NCBI GenBank assembly: GCA_028704555.1
Contig: JAQWFD010000005.1
Location: forward strand, 1 to 64,000
Direction of reading: 5' to 3'
Length of the DNA stretch: 64,000 nt
Origin: Desulfobacterales bacterium
Lineage (GTDB): Bacteria > Desulfobacterota > Desulfobacteria > Desulfobacterales > JAQWFD01
Part shown: one piece after another, positions 1 through 9,210 of the stretch
Numbering within the stretch: the first letter of the stretch is position 1
Layout of the letters: every line of letters starts with the position of its first letter
Notes under the pieces: model-generated
The model's input: the letters and a program-made list of their open reading frames with translations, nothing else
Databases searched by the model: none
Told to the model about the DNA's origin: nothing
Position numbers and translations under genes: made by a program

Positions 1-2
1 GG

Positions 3-101
3 AAGCAAACCGCTTTGAAGCACGGCGATACCCGACGGCCGCGTCTGGACACCCCTCAGTACCAATGTGAAACCGATCGCCTGATGGCCGGGGCCCTGTA
101 A
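3..101 (+). other. Possible 3' end of a gene cut by the window edge
   Basis: One forward frame is open from the window edge to a TAA at 99-101. It encodes about 32 residues ending in DRLMAGAL. I recognise no domain. It could be the tail of a gene upstream of the window or chance. Confidence is low because the stretch is short. Confidence 0.2.
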
Positions 102-587
102 GAAAGAGAGGCTTATCATGATACCACGGCAGAAACCGGGGTCTGACCAAGTTAACGTACTGAATTAAAAACAATTAACTTAAAAAAACCACCCTGAATT
201 CGGTTTAAAGTCCTCTTTTCGATACCCAAAAGAGGTCTCTAAGAAAATTTTATGAAATCCGGAATCATATTTTCGATTTCCAAAAAGAATTTTTTTACAT
301 CAATGGCAAGAACAAATAGCCGTACCAATATAATTAGCTGAAAATAAACAAAAAAAGCTGTCTTAAAACTGCCTCATTTCAGGTCAATAGCCTCTTTTTT
401 GATACAAAAATGGAGGATATGACAAAAAGTCATTGCTCTTTTATAAGATTTTATGGAAAGGTTCGGCTATCGAAACGAAGAGGAAAAAACGGTTGGCAAA
501 AGCTTCATGCAGCTTTTGGATAAATTAAAACAAGCAAACACTTCTATAATCGACGAATGTGAATTTAAGAGTATATCTTATATAACC
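102..587. other. AT-rich intergenic region with three related inverted repeats
   Basis: This AT-rich stretch precedes the Nudix/helicase pair. It holds three related imperfect palindromes built around TTTT-CGAT-CC-AAAA. The first, at 212-235, has perfect arms CCTCTTTT and AAAAGAGG. A weaker copy lies at about 269-286. The third, at 391-416, has arms beginning CCTC and ending GGAGG. A forward frame opens at 453 and runs into the Nudix gene, but I see no ribosome binding site for it. They may be binding sites for a regulator or weak terminators; the sequence does not decide. Confidence 0.4.
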
Positions 588-983
588 ATGAAACAAGTTA
601 CTGCAGCCGTCATCATATTAAATAAAAAAGTCCTTCTCACCCGCCGGAAACATGGTGAAGCGCTATCGGGTTACTGGGAATTTCCCGGGGGAAAAATTGA
701 GGAAGGCGAAACCCCTCAGGCATGTCTCGAACGTGAACTGAAGGAAGAGCTGAACCTGAATACCAGGGCAGGTCTGATATTGGCCAAAAGTGAATACCAT
801 TACGCGCATGGGGCATTTAAGATTCTGGCCCTGCTCACAGAAATTTTGGATAATGGGGATTTCACATTATCTGTTCACGATAAGGCGGAATGGGTCGATC
901 TTGATGATCTCCTGAATTATAAATTGGCGCCGGCAGATATTCCTATCGCAAACAAAATAAAGGCGCTCTTTAATGCCGCTTGA
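588..983 (+). CDS. Nudix hydrolase, MutT-like (d)NTP pyrophosphohydrolase
   Basis: The 131-residue protein begins MKQVTAAVIILNKKVLLTRR, the usual opening of MutT-like enzymes. It carries the Nudix box G-x5-E-x7-REL-xEE in FPGGKIEEGE followed by RELKEEL, which binds the metal used to cleave nucleoside diphosphate-X bonds. The family removes oxidised or non-canonical dNTPs. The frame is open back to an ATG at 453, which would add 45 residues. I chose 588 because the longer N-terminus is not typical of the family, although neither start has a strong ribosome binding site. It lies 42 bp upstream of the SauUSI-like helicase in the same direction, so the two are probably cotranscribed. The physiological substrate cannot be read from sequence. 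Confidence 0.85.
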   Translation: MKQVTAAVIILNKKVLLTRRKHGEALSGYWEFPGGKIEEGETPQACLERELKEELNLNTRAGLILAKSEYHYAHGAFKILALLTEILDNGDFTLSVHDKAEWVDLDDLLNYKLAPADIPIANKIKALFNAA

Positions 984-1025
984 TCCAGACATCACTCCCG
1001 GAACCCGGGGCATCAACGAAGCGCT

Positions 1026-4000
1026 GTGCAAAATAGGGTGAAAAACGCCTCAGAAAAATATAAGGGAAGCAGGGTGACAAGTCTTCCAACGGGTCTATAT
1101 GACCTTTTACACACACATGAGCTGCACCAGCGGTTGCAAAATGAAGGTTTGTTGGATCGTGCCGAATGGGCATCCATAGACCCTGAAGAGTTGCCCCATC
1201 TCCTGGTTATCCCGTTGGCACGAGAGATAGCTGCCTTTATTGCAGAAACGATCGCCGGGATAAAAAGCGAATTTTTGAAAGATGCCCTTGAGGCGGCCCT
1301 TCAAACACCGGAAACAATGCGGTCGATATTGAAAGATCTGTCTCTGGTTTCTTCCGATACCCTTCAACAAATTAAGCCTGAACCCCCATTAACAGCACCC
1401 GGAGTCCGCCCGGACACCCCTTTGTCTGTTTCTGCGCTTCTTACAGGCAGTTCACGAAGTCCGGCACTTCGAATCCAGTTGATGAAAGAATTGGCAACAT
1501 GCGATCGGGCGGATTGGCTTGTGTCTTTTATCAAATACTCCGGCATCGTACCCATGCTGCATGTTTTACAGGAATTTACACGGCAACCCGCACCTGACGG
1601 GGGGCCGCGATTGCGTATCGCAACGACTTCTTACATGGGTGCAACTGATTTTAAAGCCATTAAATTTTTATCAGAACTTCCCAACACCGAGATACGGATT
1701 TCTTATGACACCCGGCGCACGCGCCTGCATGCCAAGGCCTATCTGTTTCACCGCGCTACAGGATTCGGCTCTGCCTACATCGGATCTGCAAATATTTCGA
1801 AAGCAGCACTCGATGAAGGCCTGGAATGGACGGCTAAAATCAGCCAATATGAGACAGAGCACTTATGGCGATACGCGGTTGCCACATTTGAGTCGCATTG
1901 GGAGGATAGCGCAGAATTTACCCCCTGCCTTGCTGAGGACCTTCCAGAATTAGAACATGCACTGTTGCGGGAACGGGGTGAATCAACAGAAAATGATACC
2001 GTTTCTTTTTTTGATCTGCGCCCTTACGGATACCAGCAAACCATTTTCGAAGACATCGATGCAGAGCGAAAATCCGGGAAGCATAAGCATCTGGTAATTG
2101 CGGCTACGGGTACCGGCAAAACGATGATTGCCGCTTTTGACTATAAACGATTCTGCTCAGAACAAGGCAGGGGTTCAAGGTTGCTGTTTGTAGCGCATCG
2201 CGAAGAAATCCTTAAGCAGGCTCGTGATGCGTTTCGCCAGGTTTTACATGACGGCAGCTACGGCGACCTTGTTTCAAGTGGTGCAACAAATACACAAACT
2301 GACCATCTGTTCTGTACGGTGCAAAGTTGGAACAGCCGGGGATTTAATCGTTTTGCACCGCACCATTTTGATTATGTTGTATTGGATGAGGCCCACCATG
2401 CCAGTGCTGGCAGTTATCAAAATTTAATTGATCACATAAAGCCGCTCACGTTACTGGGCTTGACTGCTACTCCGGAGCGTATGGATGGCAAGGATATCCG
2501 GCAGGATTTCGGTGGCGCCTTTACCCATGAAATCCGGCTTCCGGAAGCCATTGAGCGCGCTCTTTTATCCCCGTTTCACTATTATGGCATTCCTGATTTA
2601 GATGAGCTTGATTTTTCTGCTTTTGCCTGGAAACGCGGTGGTTATGATATCACCCAGCTGCGTGAATGTCTGGAAGATAATCAGAAACGTGCTGCATGGG
2701 TTATGAGCCAGACAGCGCGTTATGTCGCCGATATCAGGCAGGTAGCCGGATTGGGTTTTTGTGTCAGTGTTGAACACGCAAAATTTATGGCCAGATTCTG
2801 CGATGAACATAACATCCGAGCCATTGCCCTGCATGGCGAATCTCCCAAAGACGTTCGACACCAGGCTCAGCAACAACTATCGAATCGCCAGATCAACTTT
2901 ATTTTCACGGTGGATCTATACAATGAGGGGATTGATATTCCCTGCGTTGATACGGTTCTATTCTTACGTCCAACAGAAAGCCTCACCCTGTTTTTGCAGC
3001 AACTTGGCCGGGGTCTTCGCCTGCATGAAGAAAAATCACACCTCACGGTGCTTGATTTTATTGCGCCACAGCACCACAAGTTCAGCTTTGCGAAACGTTT
3101 TCAAGCGCTGACCAGCCGACCGGAATTGCGGATTGACAACCAGATTAAAAATGGCTTTCCGTTTATTCCATCCGGCTGTCTGATACATCTTGAAAAGCAG
3201 GCTCAGGAGCATGTGCTGAACAATATTCGTGCAGCTACTGCCTGCCTGCGCGGTGAGCGCCTGCTTGGAGAACTTCGCCAGCTCAGAAACCGTATTCAAG
3301 GACATATCAGCTTGCAGAATATTCTGGATTTTCTGAGCCTCGATACACCTGATGAAATCTTCAAGCGCGGTTTGCCGCACGTACTGATTGCCAGGGCTGA
3401 AGGCGAAGCTGTAGAAGATGATATGATTGAGTTTGATACGGAAATCGCAAAAGGATTTCGACGCCTTTGTCTAATGGATGATCCGCATCTGATAGGAGAT
3501 GCCGGAAAGCTCATCACAACCGGTCAGGCTCAATCCGATTTGACCCGGGTTTTATTGCACAGCGTTTTATGGAATAACAAAAGGCCCCAAGCGGGTACCC
3601 TCGAACAGGTACATAGTTTTTTCGCATCCCGTTCCGGACTCAAAAAAGATCTGATCGAACTTCTCGATTGGTTACTTCAACATCGTACGCCCCTGCCACT
3701 CATCCAATTTACGGAAAAAACCGGACCCCTTGTTTTACATGCGTCTTATACGCGAGAGCAGGTCCTCCTCGCTCTTGGACTGGGTTCTTTTAAAAAAACA
3801 AGGGCTTCACGAGAGGGCGTTCTGCATGTTCCGGAACGCAAACTCGATGTGTTTTTTGCCGACATCAACAAAAGCGAAGCAGATTTTTCGCCAACGACCA
3901 TGTATGAGGACTATGCCGTAAATGAGAGACTTTTTCATTGGCAGAGCCAATCTACGACAGGCGAAGACACCCCTACCGGTCTGCGTTATATTCACCATCA

Positions 4001-4193
4001 ACAGCAAAACTATACCCCGTTGCTGTTTATTCGCAACCGGAACAAGCTTTCAAACGGACTTACGGCCCCTTATCTGTTCGCGGGTCCATTGAATTACAGG
4101 CGTCATGAAGGCTCACGCCCGATGAGTATTAAATGGGACCTGGCGCATTCTCTTCCTGCACGGGTTTTATCGTGGGCCAGGCTGGCAGCATAA
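1026..4193 (+). CDS. SauUSI-like PLD nuclease / DEAD-box helicase with DUF3427 (probable type IV restriction enzyme)
   Basis: This 1055-residue protein has three parts. A phospholipase-D-type nuclease domain spans roughly residues 140-310, with H235-A-K237 and the SAN 254-256 that follows. A superfamily 2 helicase spans about 330-700, with ATGTGKT at 360-366, DEAH at 454-457 and a motif VI region QQLGRGLRL. The C-terminal region resembles DUF3427. This order matches Staphylococcus SauUSI, an ATP-dependent endonuclease that cuts DNA carrying 5-methyl- or 5-hydroxymethylcytosine. By homology it would restrict modified foreign DNA, but modification dependence is inferred. The start is GTG at 1026. 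A GTG at 1074 has a better-spaced AAGGGA and is an alternative. No methyltransferase lies beside it, as expected for type IV. Confidence 0.82.
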   Translation: MQNRVKNASEKYKGSRVTSLPTGLYDLLHTHELHQRLQNEGLLDRAEWASIDPEELPHLLVIPLAREIAAFIAETIAGIKSEFLKDALEAALQTPETMRSILKDLSLVSSDTLQQIKPEPPLTAPGVRPDTPLSVSALLTGSSRSPALRIQLMKELATCDRADWLVSFIKYSGIVPMLHVLQEFTRQPAPDGGPRLRIATTSYMGATDFKAIKFLSELPNTEIRISYDTRRTRLHAKAYLFHRATGFGSAYIGSANISKAALDEGLEWTAKISQYETEHLWRYAVATFESHWEDSAEFTPCLAEDLPELEHALLRERGESTENDTVSFFDLRPYGYQQTIFEDIDAERKSGKHKHLVIAATGTGKTMIAAFDYKRFCSEQGRGSRLLFVAHREEILKQARDAFRQVLHDGSYGDLVSSGATNTQTDHLFCTVQSWNSRGFNRFAPHHFDYVVLDEAHHASAGSYQNLIDHIKPLTLLGLTATPERMDGKDIRQDFGGAFTHEIRLPEAIERALLSPFHYYGIPDLDELDFSAFAWKRGGYDITQLRECLEDNQKRAAWVMSQTARYVADIRQVAGLGFCVSVEHAKFMARFCDEHNIRAIALHGESPKDVRHQAQQQLSNRQINFIFTVDLYNEGIDIPCVDTVLFLRPTESLTLFLQQLGRGLRLHEEKSHLTVLDFIAPQHHKFSFAKRFQALTSRPELRIDNQIKNGFPFIPSGCLIHLEKQAQEHVLNNIRAATACLRGERLLGELRQLRNRIQGHISLQNILDFLSLDTPDEIFKRGLPHVLIARAEGEAVEDDMIEFDTEIAKGFRRLCLMDDPHLIGDAGKLITTGQAQSDLTRVLLHSVLWNNKRPQAGTLEQVHSFFASRSGLKKDLIELLDWLLQHRTPLPLIQFTEKTGPLVLHASYTREQVLLALGLGSFKKTRASREGVLHVPERKLDVFFADINKSEADFSPTTMYEDYAVNERLFHWQSQSTTGEDTPTGLRYIHHQQQNYTPLLFIRNRNKLSNGLTAPYLFAGPLNYRRHEGSRPMSIKWDLAHSLPARVLSWARLAA

Positions 4194-4700
4194 AATTCAT
4201 CAAGGGCAAGAGCAAACATGCATTCTATTCCCGGATACAAGGGAAAGGCATTTGACTTGAGGCCCTATGAACGCTGAGGGCAAAACTGTTTTTTTACTCT
4301 GCGTTCTCAGCGCCTCAAGCGAAGCGGGCGGTGAGAATATGAAACATGGCCGGAGTCGAAAGCCTTTACACTTTCGGGCAGGTGCTAAATGACTGACAAT
4401 TTTTTCGTGTTTTTCCTGAGCGCCAGGATAAGCCTGATGCGGCTTGTTGACTGAAAGGCGTCAGCCGTGATAATTGCTCGTTCATCGCGTAGCAGCGGTC
4501 CCCTGTGTCAGGGTAACCGGATACGGGAAGCGGGCCGGTCTTCGGCGTCAGACGAGGTGCAAAGGAAGCGGGCCTTCCGGACTGCGAACGAATGATACCG
4601 CATGACACACTGATGAATTTCATCATCACAGATACATATCTGAAATTTTAGAAAAGCGTTTTTTTCTATCACCGATTTTAATTGAGTTACAGTTCATCCT
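4194..4700. other. Intergenic region without a supported gene
   Basis: About 500 bp separate the helicase from the U32 gene. Near 4270-4320 there are short inverted copies of a motif like CTGCGTTCTCAGCGCCTC and AACGCTGAGG, as in intergenic repeats. An 11-base direct repeat GGAAGCGGGCC occurs near 4528 and 4565. An 87-codon reverse frame at 4366-4629 has no domain-like features and no ribosome binding site, so I do not call it a gene. Confidence 0.4.
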
Positions 4701-7034
4701 ATGAAAAGAAAAATTGAATTACTTGCACCCGGTGGCGATATTGATTCTATAAAAGCTGCAATTGCAGCAGGGGCTGATGCTATATACTGCGGTCTGATTA
4801 AATTTAATGCTCGAGACCGGGCAACAAATATAACCTTTGAAGATTTAAACGGGATTTTAAATCTTGCTCATAGAAAAAACTGCAAAGTTTTTCTAACCCT
4901 TAATATAATTATAGTGGAATGTGAGATCCCGACTATTATACGGTTACTGAATAAACTGATAAATACAAGTATCGATGGCGTAATTATTCAGGATATAGGA
5001 CTGTTTTATCTGTTATCTAAATATTTCAAAGGGCTTAAAATACATGCATCTACACAGCTTAATACGCATAATGAGGGTCAGATAAAATTTTTAAGCAAAC
5101 TGACTGCTACCCGGGTCAATCTCGCAAGAGAGTTAAATATTCATGAGATAAAAGCGTTAACTCTGACCGGTCATGAAAAAAATATCTCGACTGAAGTATT
5201 TGTCCACGGGTCCTACTGTATCTCGTTTTCAGGCATTTGTTATATGAGTTCTGTCCTTGAAGGGAACTCTGGAAATCGCGGCAGATGCAGTCAACCTTGT
5301 AGAAATAGATATTTAACCACGCCTGAAGGTAAAAATTTTCCTCTTAATCTTAAAGATAATTCGGCATATTTTGATCTAAGAAAAATATCTGATGCAGGGG
5401 TTGACTCGATAAAGATTGAAGGAAGAATAAAGAAATTTGAATACGTATATACGGTGGTAAATTGCTGGAAAAAACAAATCCGGAGTTTTTATGACCAGGA
5501 CAGCCTGAATAATGACAATAGCGATTTTTATAAGGTATTTAACCGGGATTTTTCAAATTCCTATTTAAAGGGAGATATTAATAAAAATATGTTTATTGAT
5601 AATCCCAGGGATAATTCAATTAAACATCTTTCTGATATTAATAATTATTCTACGAATGAAAAAAAAGAAGAAGATCAAATAGAATTTTTTGAAGAAAAAG
5701 AAGAAATTTCAAAGAATGTTAAAAATAAAATTAAAAATTTAAGTATAGATAAAATTCCTTTAATAATAAACATTTCAGGAGAACTTGATACCCCTTTAAA
5801 GGTATCTGTAAAAACTCCGGATACGTCATTTGTTGTACTTTCTGAAATTAATCTTTCAAAATCAGGTACATCCACCCCCCTGAACCGGCGCAGTCTGAAC
5901 CAAAGATCAATACCGCCAGATAGCAGAAAGCTTACTCCAAAAAGCAAGAAAAGCACGGCGATGTGCCTGAATTATGATGTTTTATTTGAAAGGCTTAAAG
6001 CCTTAAATGATACGGAATATTACATTAAGCATATAGAATTGGAAGATCTTAAAAGTGATCTTTTTCTACCTTTTAAAGCGCTGACTATAATTAAAAAAAG
6101 GGTTTTCTCCATCTTAAATGATTCAAAAGAAATTATTGCCCCAATCGGCGTTCCAATCTTAAAAAAACAAAGCACATCAAAAATTAAACCCGATCTTGCC
6201 GTATTAATCTCTTCCCAGAAGGATTTGTATCTTTGTAATAAGACCTCTGCAAATTTTTTTTTCCAACTCCCCAATGGTTTCAAAGATGGATATTCCGGGT
6301 TTATAGATCTTTTTTTTAAAAATAAAAAAATAATTCCCTGGTTTCCAGCTGTTTTAATAGGAGAAAACTATACTGCTGCGGTTGAATTTCTTCAACAGGT
6401 GCGCCCCGAACTTATTGTAACAAATAATACCGGAATTGCTTATGAAGCTTATAAAAATAAAATCCCCTGGATAGCAGGACCCTATCTTAATCTGGTTAAT
6501 TCCTTTAGCCTTATATCTTTAAAAGAAAATTTTAACTGTTATGGCTCATTTATTTCAAATGAGATCAGCAAATATCAGATAAAAAGTATTATTCGCCCTG
6601 AAAATTTCAAACTATACTATAGCATTTATCACCCTATTTTACTTCTAACCAGCAGACAATGTTTATTTCATCAGGTTATTGGATGTGAAAAAGATAGGAT
6701 TGATGAGGAATGTATTCAAAAGTGTGATAAATCTTCATTAATTACAAATTTAAAACAGATTCCTCTTTTTATTGAAAAAACAAAGGGGAATTATCATTGT
6801 ATCTATAATAATGACAATTTCTTGAATACAGATATCGTTACTGATTTGCCGGATATTTTTTCCGGTTTTTTCATTGATTTAAGGGAGATAAAAACCGAAA
6901 CCAGAATAGAGACGGATAAATCCGGGATAATAAAACTTTTTGAAAATCTGCTCAATGGAAATCCCGATGCAAAAAAGAAACTCCAGCAAAGTATTCACCC
7001 CTCAACTGACGCTCAATATCAAAAAGGGATCTAA
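4701..7034 (+). CDS. Peptidase U32 family protein (RlhA/UbiU-like)
   Basis: The 777-residue protein opens with IELLAPGGDIDSIKAAIAAG, the start of the U32 TIM-barrel. It contains the family signature EVFVHGSYCISFSGIC followed by GNSGNRGRCSQPCR. Cysteines 173, 180, 196 and 200 fit the cluster-binding positions seen in U32 members such as UbiU/V. Better-characterised U32 proteins hydroxylate rRNA or tRNA bases or act in ubiquinone synthesis rather than as proteases. RlhA is the closest in overall size, though this protein is longer. The central part (about 300-440) is lysine- and serine-rich, low in complexity and probably disordered. Base composition and codon use are much more AT-rich than the neighbours, which suggests recent transfer. 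No clear Shine-Dalgarno precedes the ATG. The exact substrate is unknown. Confidence 0.8.
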   Translation: MKRKIELLAPGGDIDSIKAAIAAGADAIYCGLIKFNARDRATNITFEDLNGILNLAHRKNCKVFLTLNIIIVECEIPTIIRLLNKLINTSIDGVIIQDIGLFYLLSKYFKGLKIHASTQLNTHNEGQIKFLSKLTATRVNLARELNIHEIKALTLTGHEKNISTEVFVHGSYCISFSGICYMSSVLEGNSGNRGRCSQPCRNRYLTTPEGKNFPLNLKDNSAYFDLRKISDAGVDSIKIEGRIKKFEYVYTVVNCWKKQIRSFYDQDSLNNDNSDFYKVFNRDFSNSYLKGDINKNMFIDNPRDNSIKHLSDINNYSTNEKKEEDQIEFFEEKEEISKNVKNKIKNLSIDKIPLIINISGELDTPLKVSVKTPDTSFVVLSEINLSKSGTSTPLNRRSLNQRSIPPDSRKLTPKSKKSTAMCLNYDVLFERLKALNDTEYYIKHIELEDLKSDLFLPFKALTIIKKRVFSILNDSKEIIAPIGVPILKKQSTSKIKPDLAVLISSQKDLYLCNKTSANFFFQLPNGFKDGYSGFIDLFFKNKKIIPWFPAVLIGENYTAAVEFLQQVRPELIVTNNTGIAYEAYKNKIPWIAGPYLNLVNSFSLISLKENFNCYGSFISNEISKYQIKSIIRPENFKLYYSIYHPILLLTSRQCLFHQVIGCEKDRIDEECIQKCDKSSLITNLKQIPLFIEKTKGNYHCIYNNDNFLNTDIVTDLPDIFSGFFIDLREIKTETRIETDKSGIIKLFENLLNGNPDAKKKLQQSIHPSTDAQYQKGI

Positions 7035-7113
7035 GAAGAATCAAATAAGGGTTAAAAACAAAGAATAAATTGACGCGGGTCATATTTTTTTATTTTGATG
7101 CCAGGTGTTTTTA

Positions 7114-7710
7114 TCAGAACGCATGCCGCGTTTCCCACGATTTTTCGACTCCGGCGGCTTCCGGATCACGGGGCAGTGTCGGCTTTCCGGGTTCCCATCC
7201 GCAGGGAAGGTAGTCGCCTGTTTCAGAAAAATGCCGCAGGGCCCGCAGTCGGCGTAAAATATCCGTGACGTTACGCCCCGCAGGGTCTGCCATGATTTCG
7301 ACCGCCTGAACAACGCCCCGGGGGTCGATAATGAAACAACCCCGGGCGTCCTTTTTTTTTTCATCATCAAACACCCCGTAGCATCGTCCGATCCGGCCGC
7401 CGGGGTCGGTCAGCATCGGAAACACGACCCCTCCGGTAACCATACGCGATAATTTTTTTTCCTGCCATTTCCGGTGGGACTCGACGCTGTCGGTGCTGAT
7501 TGACAGCACCTCGGTATCCAGTTCCCTGAACGCGGGATATTTGACGGCAACTGCCGCCAGTTCGGTCGGTCAGACCCTGCTGAAATCGGCCGGATAGAAA
7601 AACAGCAGGACCCACTGGCCGCGGTAATCAAAAAGCCGGATGGGTTTGATCTGTCCCCGGTGAAAGGCGGTGGTTTCAAAAACCGGTGCGGGTTTGCCGA
7701 TCTGTATCAT
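7114..7710 (-). CDS. AhpC/Prx-family peroxiredoxin with UGA at the peroxidatic position (putative selenoprotein)
   Basis: Read from the ATG at 7710 (preceded by GAGAGG), the frame gives 198 residues if the UGA at 7570-7572 is read through. The UGA is codon 47, in FYPADFSRV-U-PTELAAVA. Ordinary 2-Cys peroxiredoxins have the peroxidatic cysteine exactly there (FVCPTE). Both sides of the UGA keep full family sequence: EVLSISTDS, then RGCFIIDPRG and GWEPGKPTL. C170 in LPCGW probably acts as the resolving cysteine. A SECIS-like hairpin follows the UGA. I therefore call it one selenocysteine-containing gene reducing peroxides, not a pseudogene. The selABCD genes are not in the window. A gene finder would report only the 131-codon 3' part. 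It stands alone, convergent with the U32 gene. Confidence 0.85.
7542..7572 (-). promoter_or_regulatory. Candidate bacterial SECIS element
   Basis: Starting at the UGA (7572-7570), ten bases lead into a stem UGGCGGC (7559-7553), a loop AGUU (7552-7549) and GCCGUCA (7548-7542). This is seven pairs including one G-U. The apical loop contains GU, and its G lies about 18 nt from the UGA, inside the range described for SelB-dependent bacterial SECIS hairpins. The pairing was found by eye, and SelB recognition is inferred. Confidence 0.65.
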
Positions 7711-7773
7711 ATATTCCTCTCTTTTTCGCCTGGGCCCGGCCGGCGGCGTGATGCTGTTTCGATCCGTATGACG

Positions 7774-9210
7774 TCAGTTGCCACCGCCAAGTGCCTTGTA
7801 AAGAGATATGAATGCAATCGCCAGGTTCCTGCGGCTGAGGGCAAGCAGGTCCTGAGACGTGCGCAGGGCCAGTTGGGCGTCAATCACCGACAGGTAGTTT
7901 TCGAGGCCGGCTATATAGCGTGATTCGGCCAGCTGTGTCGAAAGCCGGTTGGCGTTTACCGCCTTATGAAGGGATGCTGTTCGGATCTTTTCCCGTGAGG
8001 TGCCGACAAGGGCATTTTCCACTTCTTCCAAACCGATAAGGATTTGCTGGTGATATCGGGCCAGGAGCCCGTCCCGCTCGGCCTTGCCTGCTTCGATGGT
8101 GTTTAAAATTCGTTTGAGATTTACGATATTCCAGTGCAGAGCAGGGCCGATGTTCCAGAAATTGCTGCGCTCTGTCATGAGATCATCCGGTTTTGAGTTC
8201 AGGTAGCCAAATGCGCCGGTGAGCGAAAAGCGGGGAAACAATTCGGCGGTTGAAATGCCGATTCGGGCCGTGGAGGCCGCCAGTTCGCGTTCCGCCTTTC
8301 GAATGTCCGGACGGCGTTGAAGAAGGTCAGAGGGAAGCCCCACCAGAAGATGTTCGGGAACCTGCGGCAGATCGGCCGGGCGGCTCAGCTCCTGCACGAG
8401 GCTCGAGGGCTGAAGCCCGGACAGCACCGCCAGCCGATGCATGACCTCATGGACAGATCGTTCCAGGGCAGGAACGGTGGATTCGGCATTGGCCAGTGCT
8501 CCCGTGGCCCGGGCCAGTTCCAGTTCGTTGATCAGACCGGACTCATAGCGGATTCGGTTTAGCGCTACGATTTTTTGCCTTGAGAGTATGTCCTCTCCGG
8601 CGATGTCCAGGCGAAGCTGCAGCGCACGCAGTTCCATGTAATTTCGGCCCACTTCTCCCCGGAGAGCAATAAGCGTGTCTTTCCGGGCTTCTTCGTAAAC
8701 AGCCAGCTGCGCATCCGCTACTTCCACTTCGCGTCGCAGAGCACCGAATATGTCTATCTCCCAGGAGGCATCGAACCCGGCCTGGTACAGATCGCTTTGC
8801 CGGTCGTTGAAATCGCCGCTCGGCGAAATGCCGGATGCGGTACCTGAAAGCCCGGATTCCGTGCGTCGTTGATGCTGGTATTCGGCAGTCACGTTTCCTT
8901 CCGGCAAATATTTTGAGGATGCGATTCCCCGAAGCGCCCTGGCCTGTCGCACCCGGGCGGTGGCAACCTGAAGGTCAGGGCTGCCGCTCACGGCTTGTTC
9001 CATCAGCATGTCCAGCACCGGATCATCGAACGCTTTCCACCATGCCTCCGGGGTGTTGCCGGCTGCGGCTGCTTCCGAAATCATTTCCGGCTCAAGGGAG
9101 CTGAAACGGTCCGGCATGGACGGATCGATACGTTGATAGTCGGGTCCTGCCGCAGAACAGGCGCAGATGAAAAGCACGGCGGCGCATATCGCAAGCCGGC
9201 GCATCATCAT
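7774..9210 (-). CDS. Outer-membrane efflux lipoprotein, NodT/TolC family
   Basis: The 478-residue protein starts with a signal peptide ending in a lipobox (FICAC-SAAGPDY), so it should be lipidated and exported. The body shows the two internally similar outer-membrane-efflux repeats, with VATARVRQARALRGIASSKYLP in the first and LPSDLLQRRPDIRKAERELAAS between them. These proteins form trimeric outer-membrane and periplasmic channels for export. Its start overlaps the stop of the adaptor gene (ATGA), so it is the last gene of a four-gene export operon with the ABC permease, ATPase and adaptor. The channel is thus probably fed by an ABC-type pump rather than an RND pump. Confidence 0.9.
   Translation of the reverse strand: MMMRRLAICAAVLFICACSAAGPDYQRIDPSMPDRFSSLEPEMISEAAAAGNTPEAWWKAFDDPVLDMLMEQAVSGSPDLQVATARVRQARALRGIASSKYLPEGNVTAEYQHQRRTESGLSGTASGISPSGDFNDRQSDLYQAGFDASWEIDIFGALRREVEVADAQLAVYEEARKDTLIALRGEVGRNYMELRALQLRLDIAGEDILSRQKIVALNRIRYESGLINELELARATGALANAESTVPALERSVHEVMHRLAVLSGLQPSSLVQELSRPADLPQVPEHLLVGLPSDLLQRRPDIRKAERELAASTARIGISTAELFPRFSLTGAFGYLNSKPDDLMTERSNFWNIGPALHWNIVNLKRILNTIEAGKAERDGLLARYHQQILIGLEEVENALVGTSREKIRTASLHKAVNANRLSTQLAESRYIAGLENYLSVIDAQLALRTSQDLLALSRRNLAIAFISLYKALGGGN

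Noticed and set aside
4366-4629. 87-codon reverse frame
   Set aside because: No ribosome site, no recognisable domain, and composition like intergenic repeats.
7367-7679. Two reverse frames (7367-7615 and 7410-7679) over the 5' part of the peroxiredoxin
   Set aside because: They are in other frames than the conserved peroxiredoxin sequence, lack domain features and vanish once the UGA is read as selenocysteine.
7114-7710. Peroxiredoxin as a nonsense pseudogene
   Set aside because: The only disruption is a UGA at the exact catalytic residue, the rest is fully conserved and a SECIS-like hairpin follows. Decay would not be so specific.
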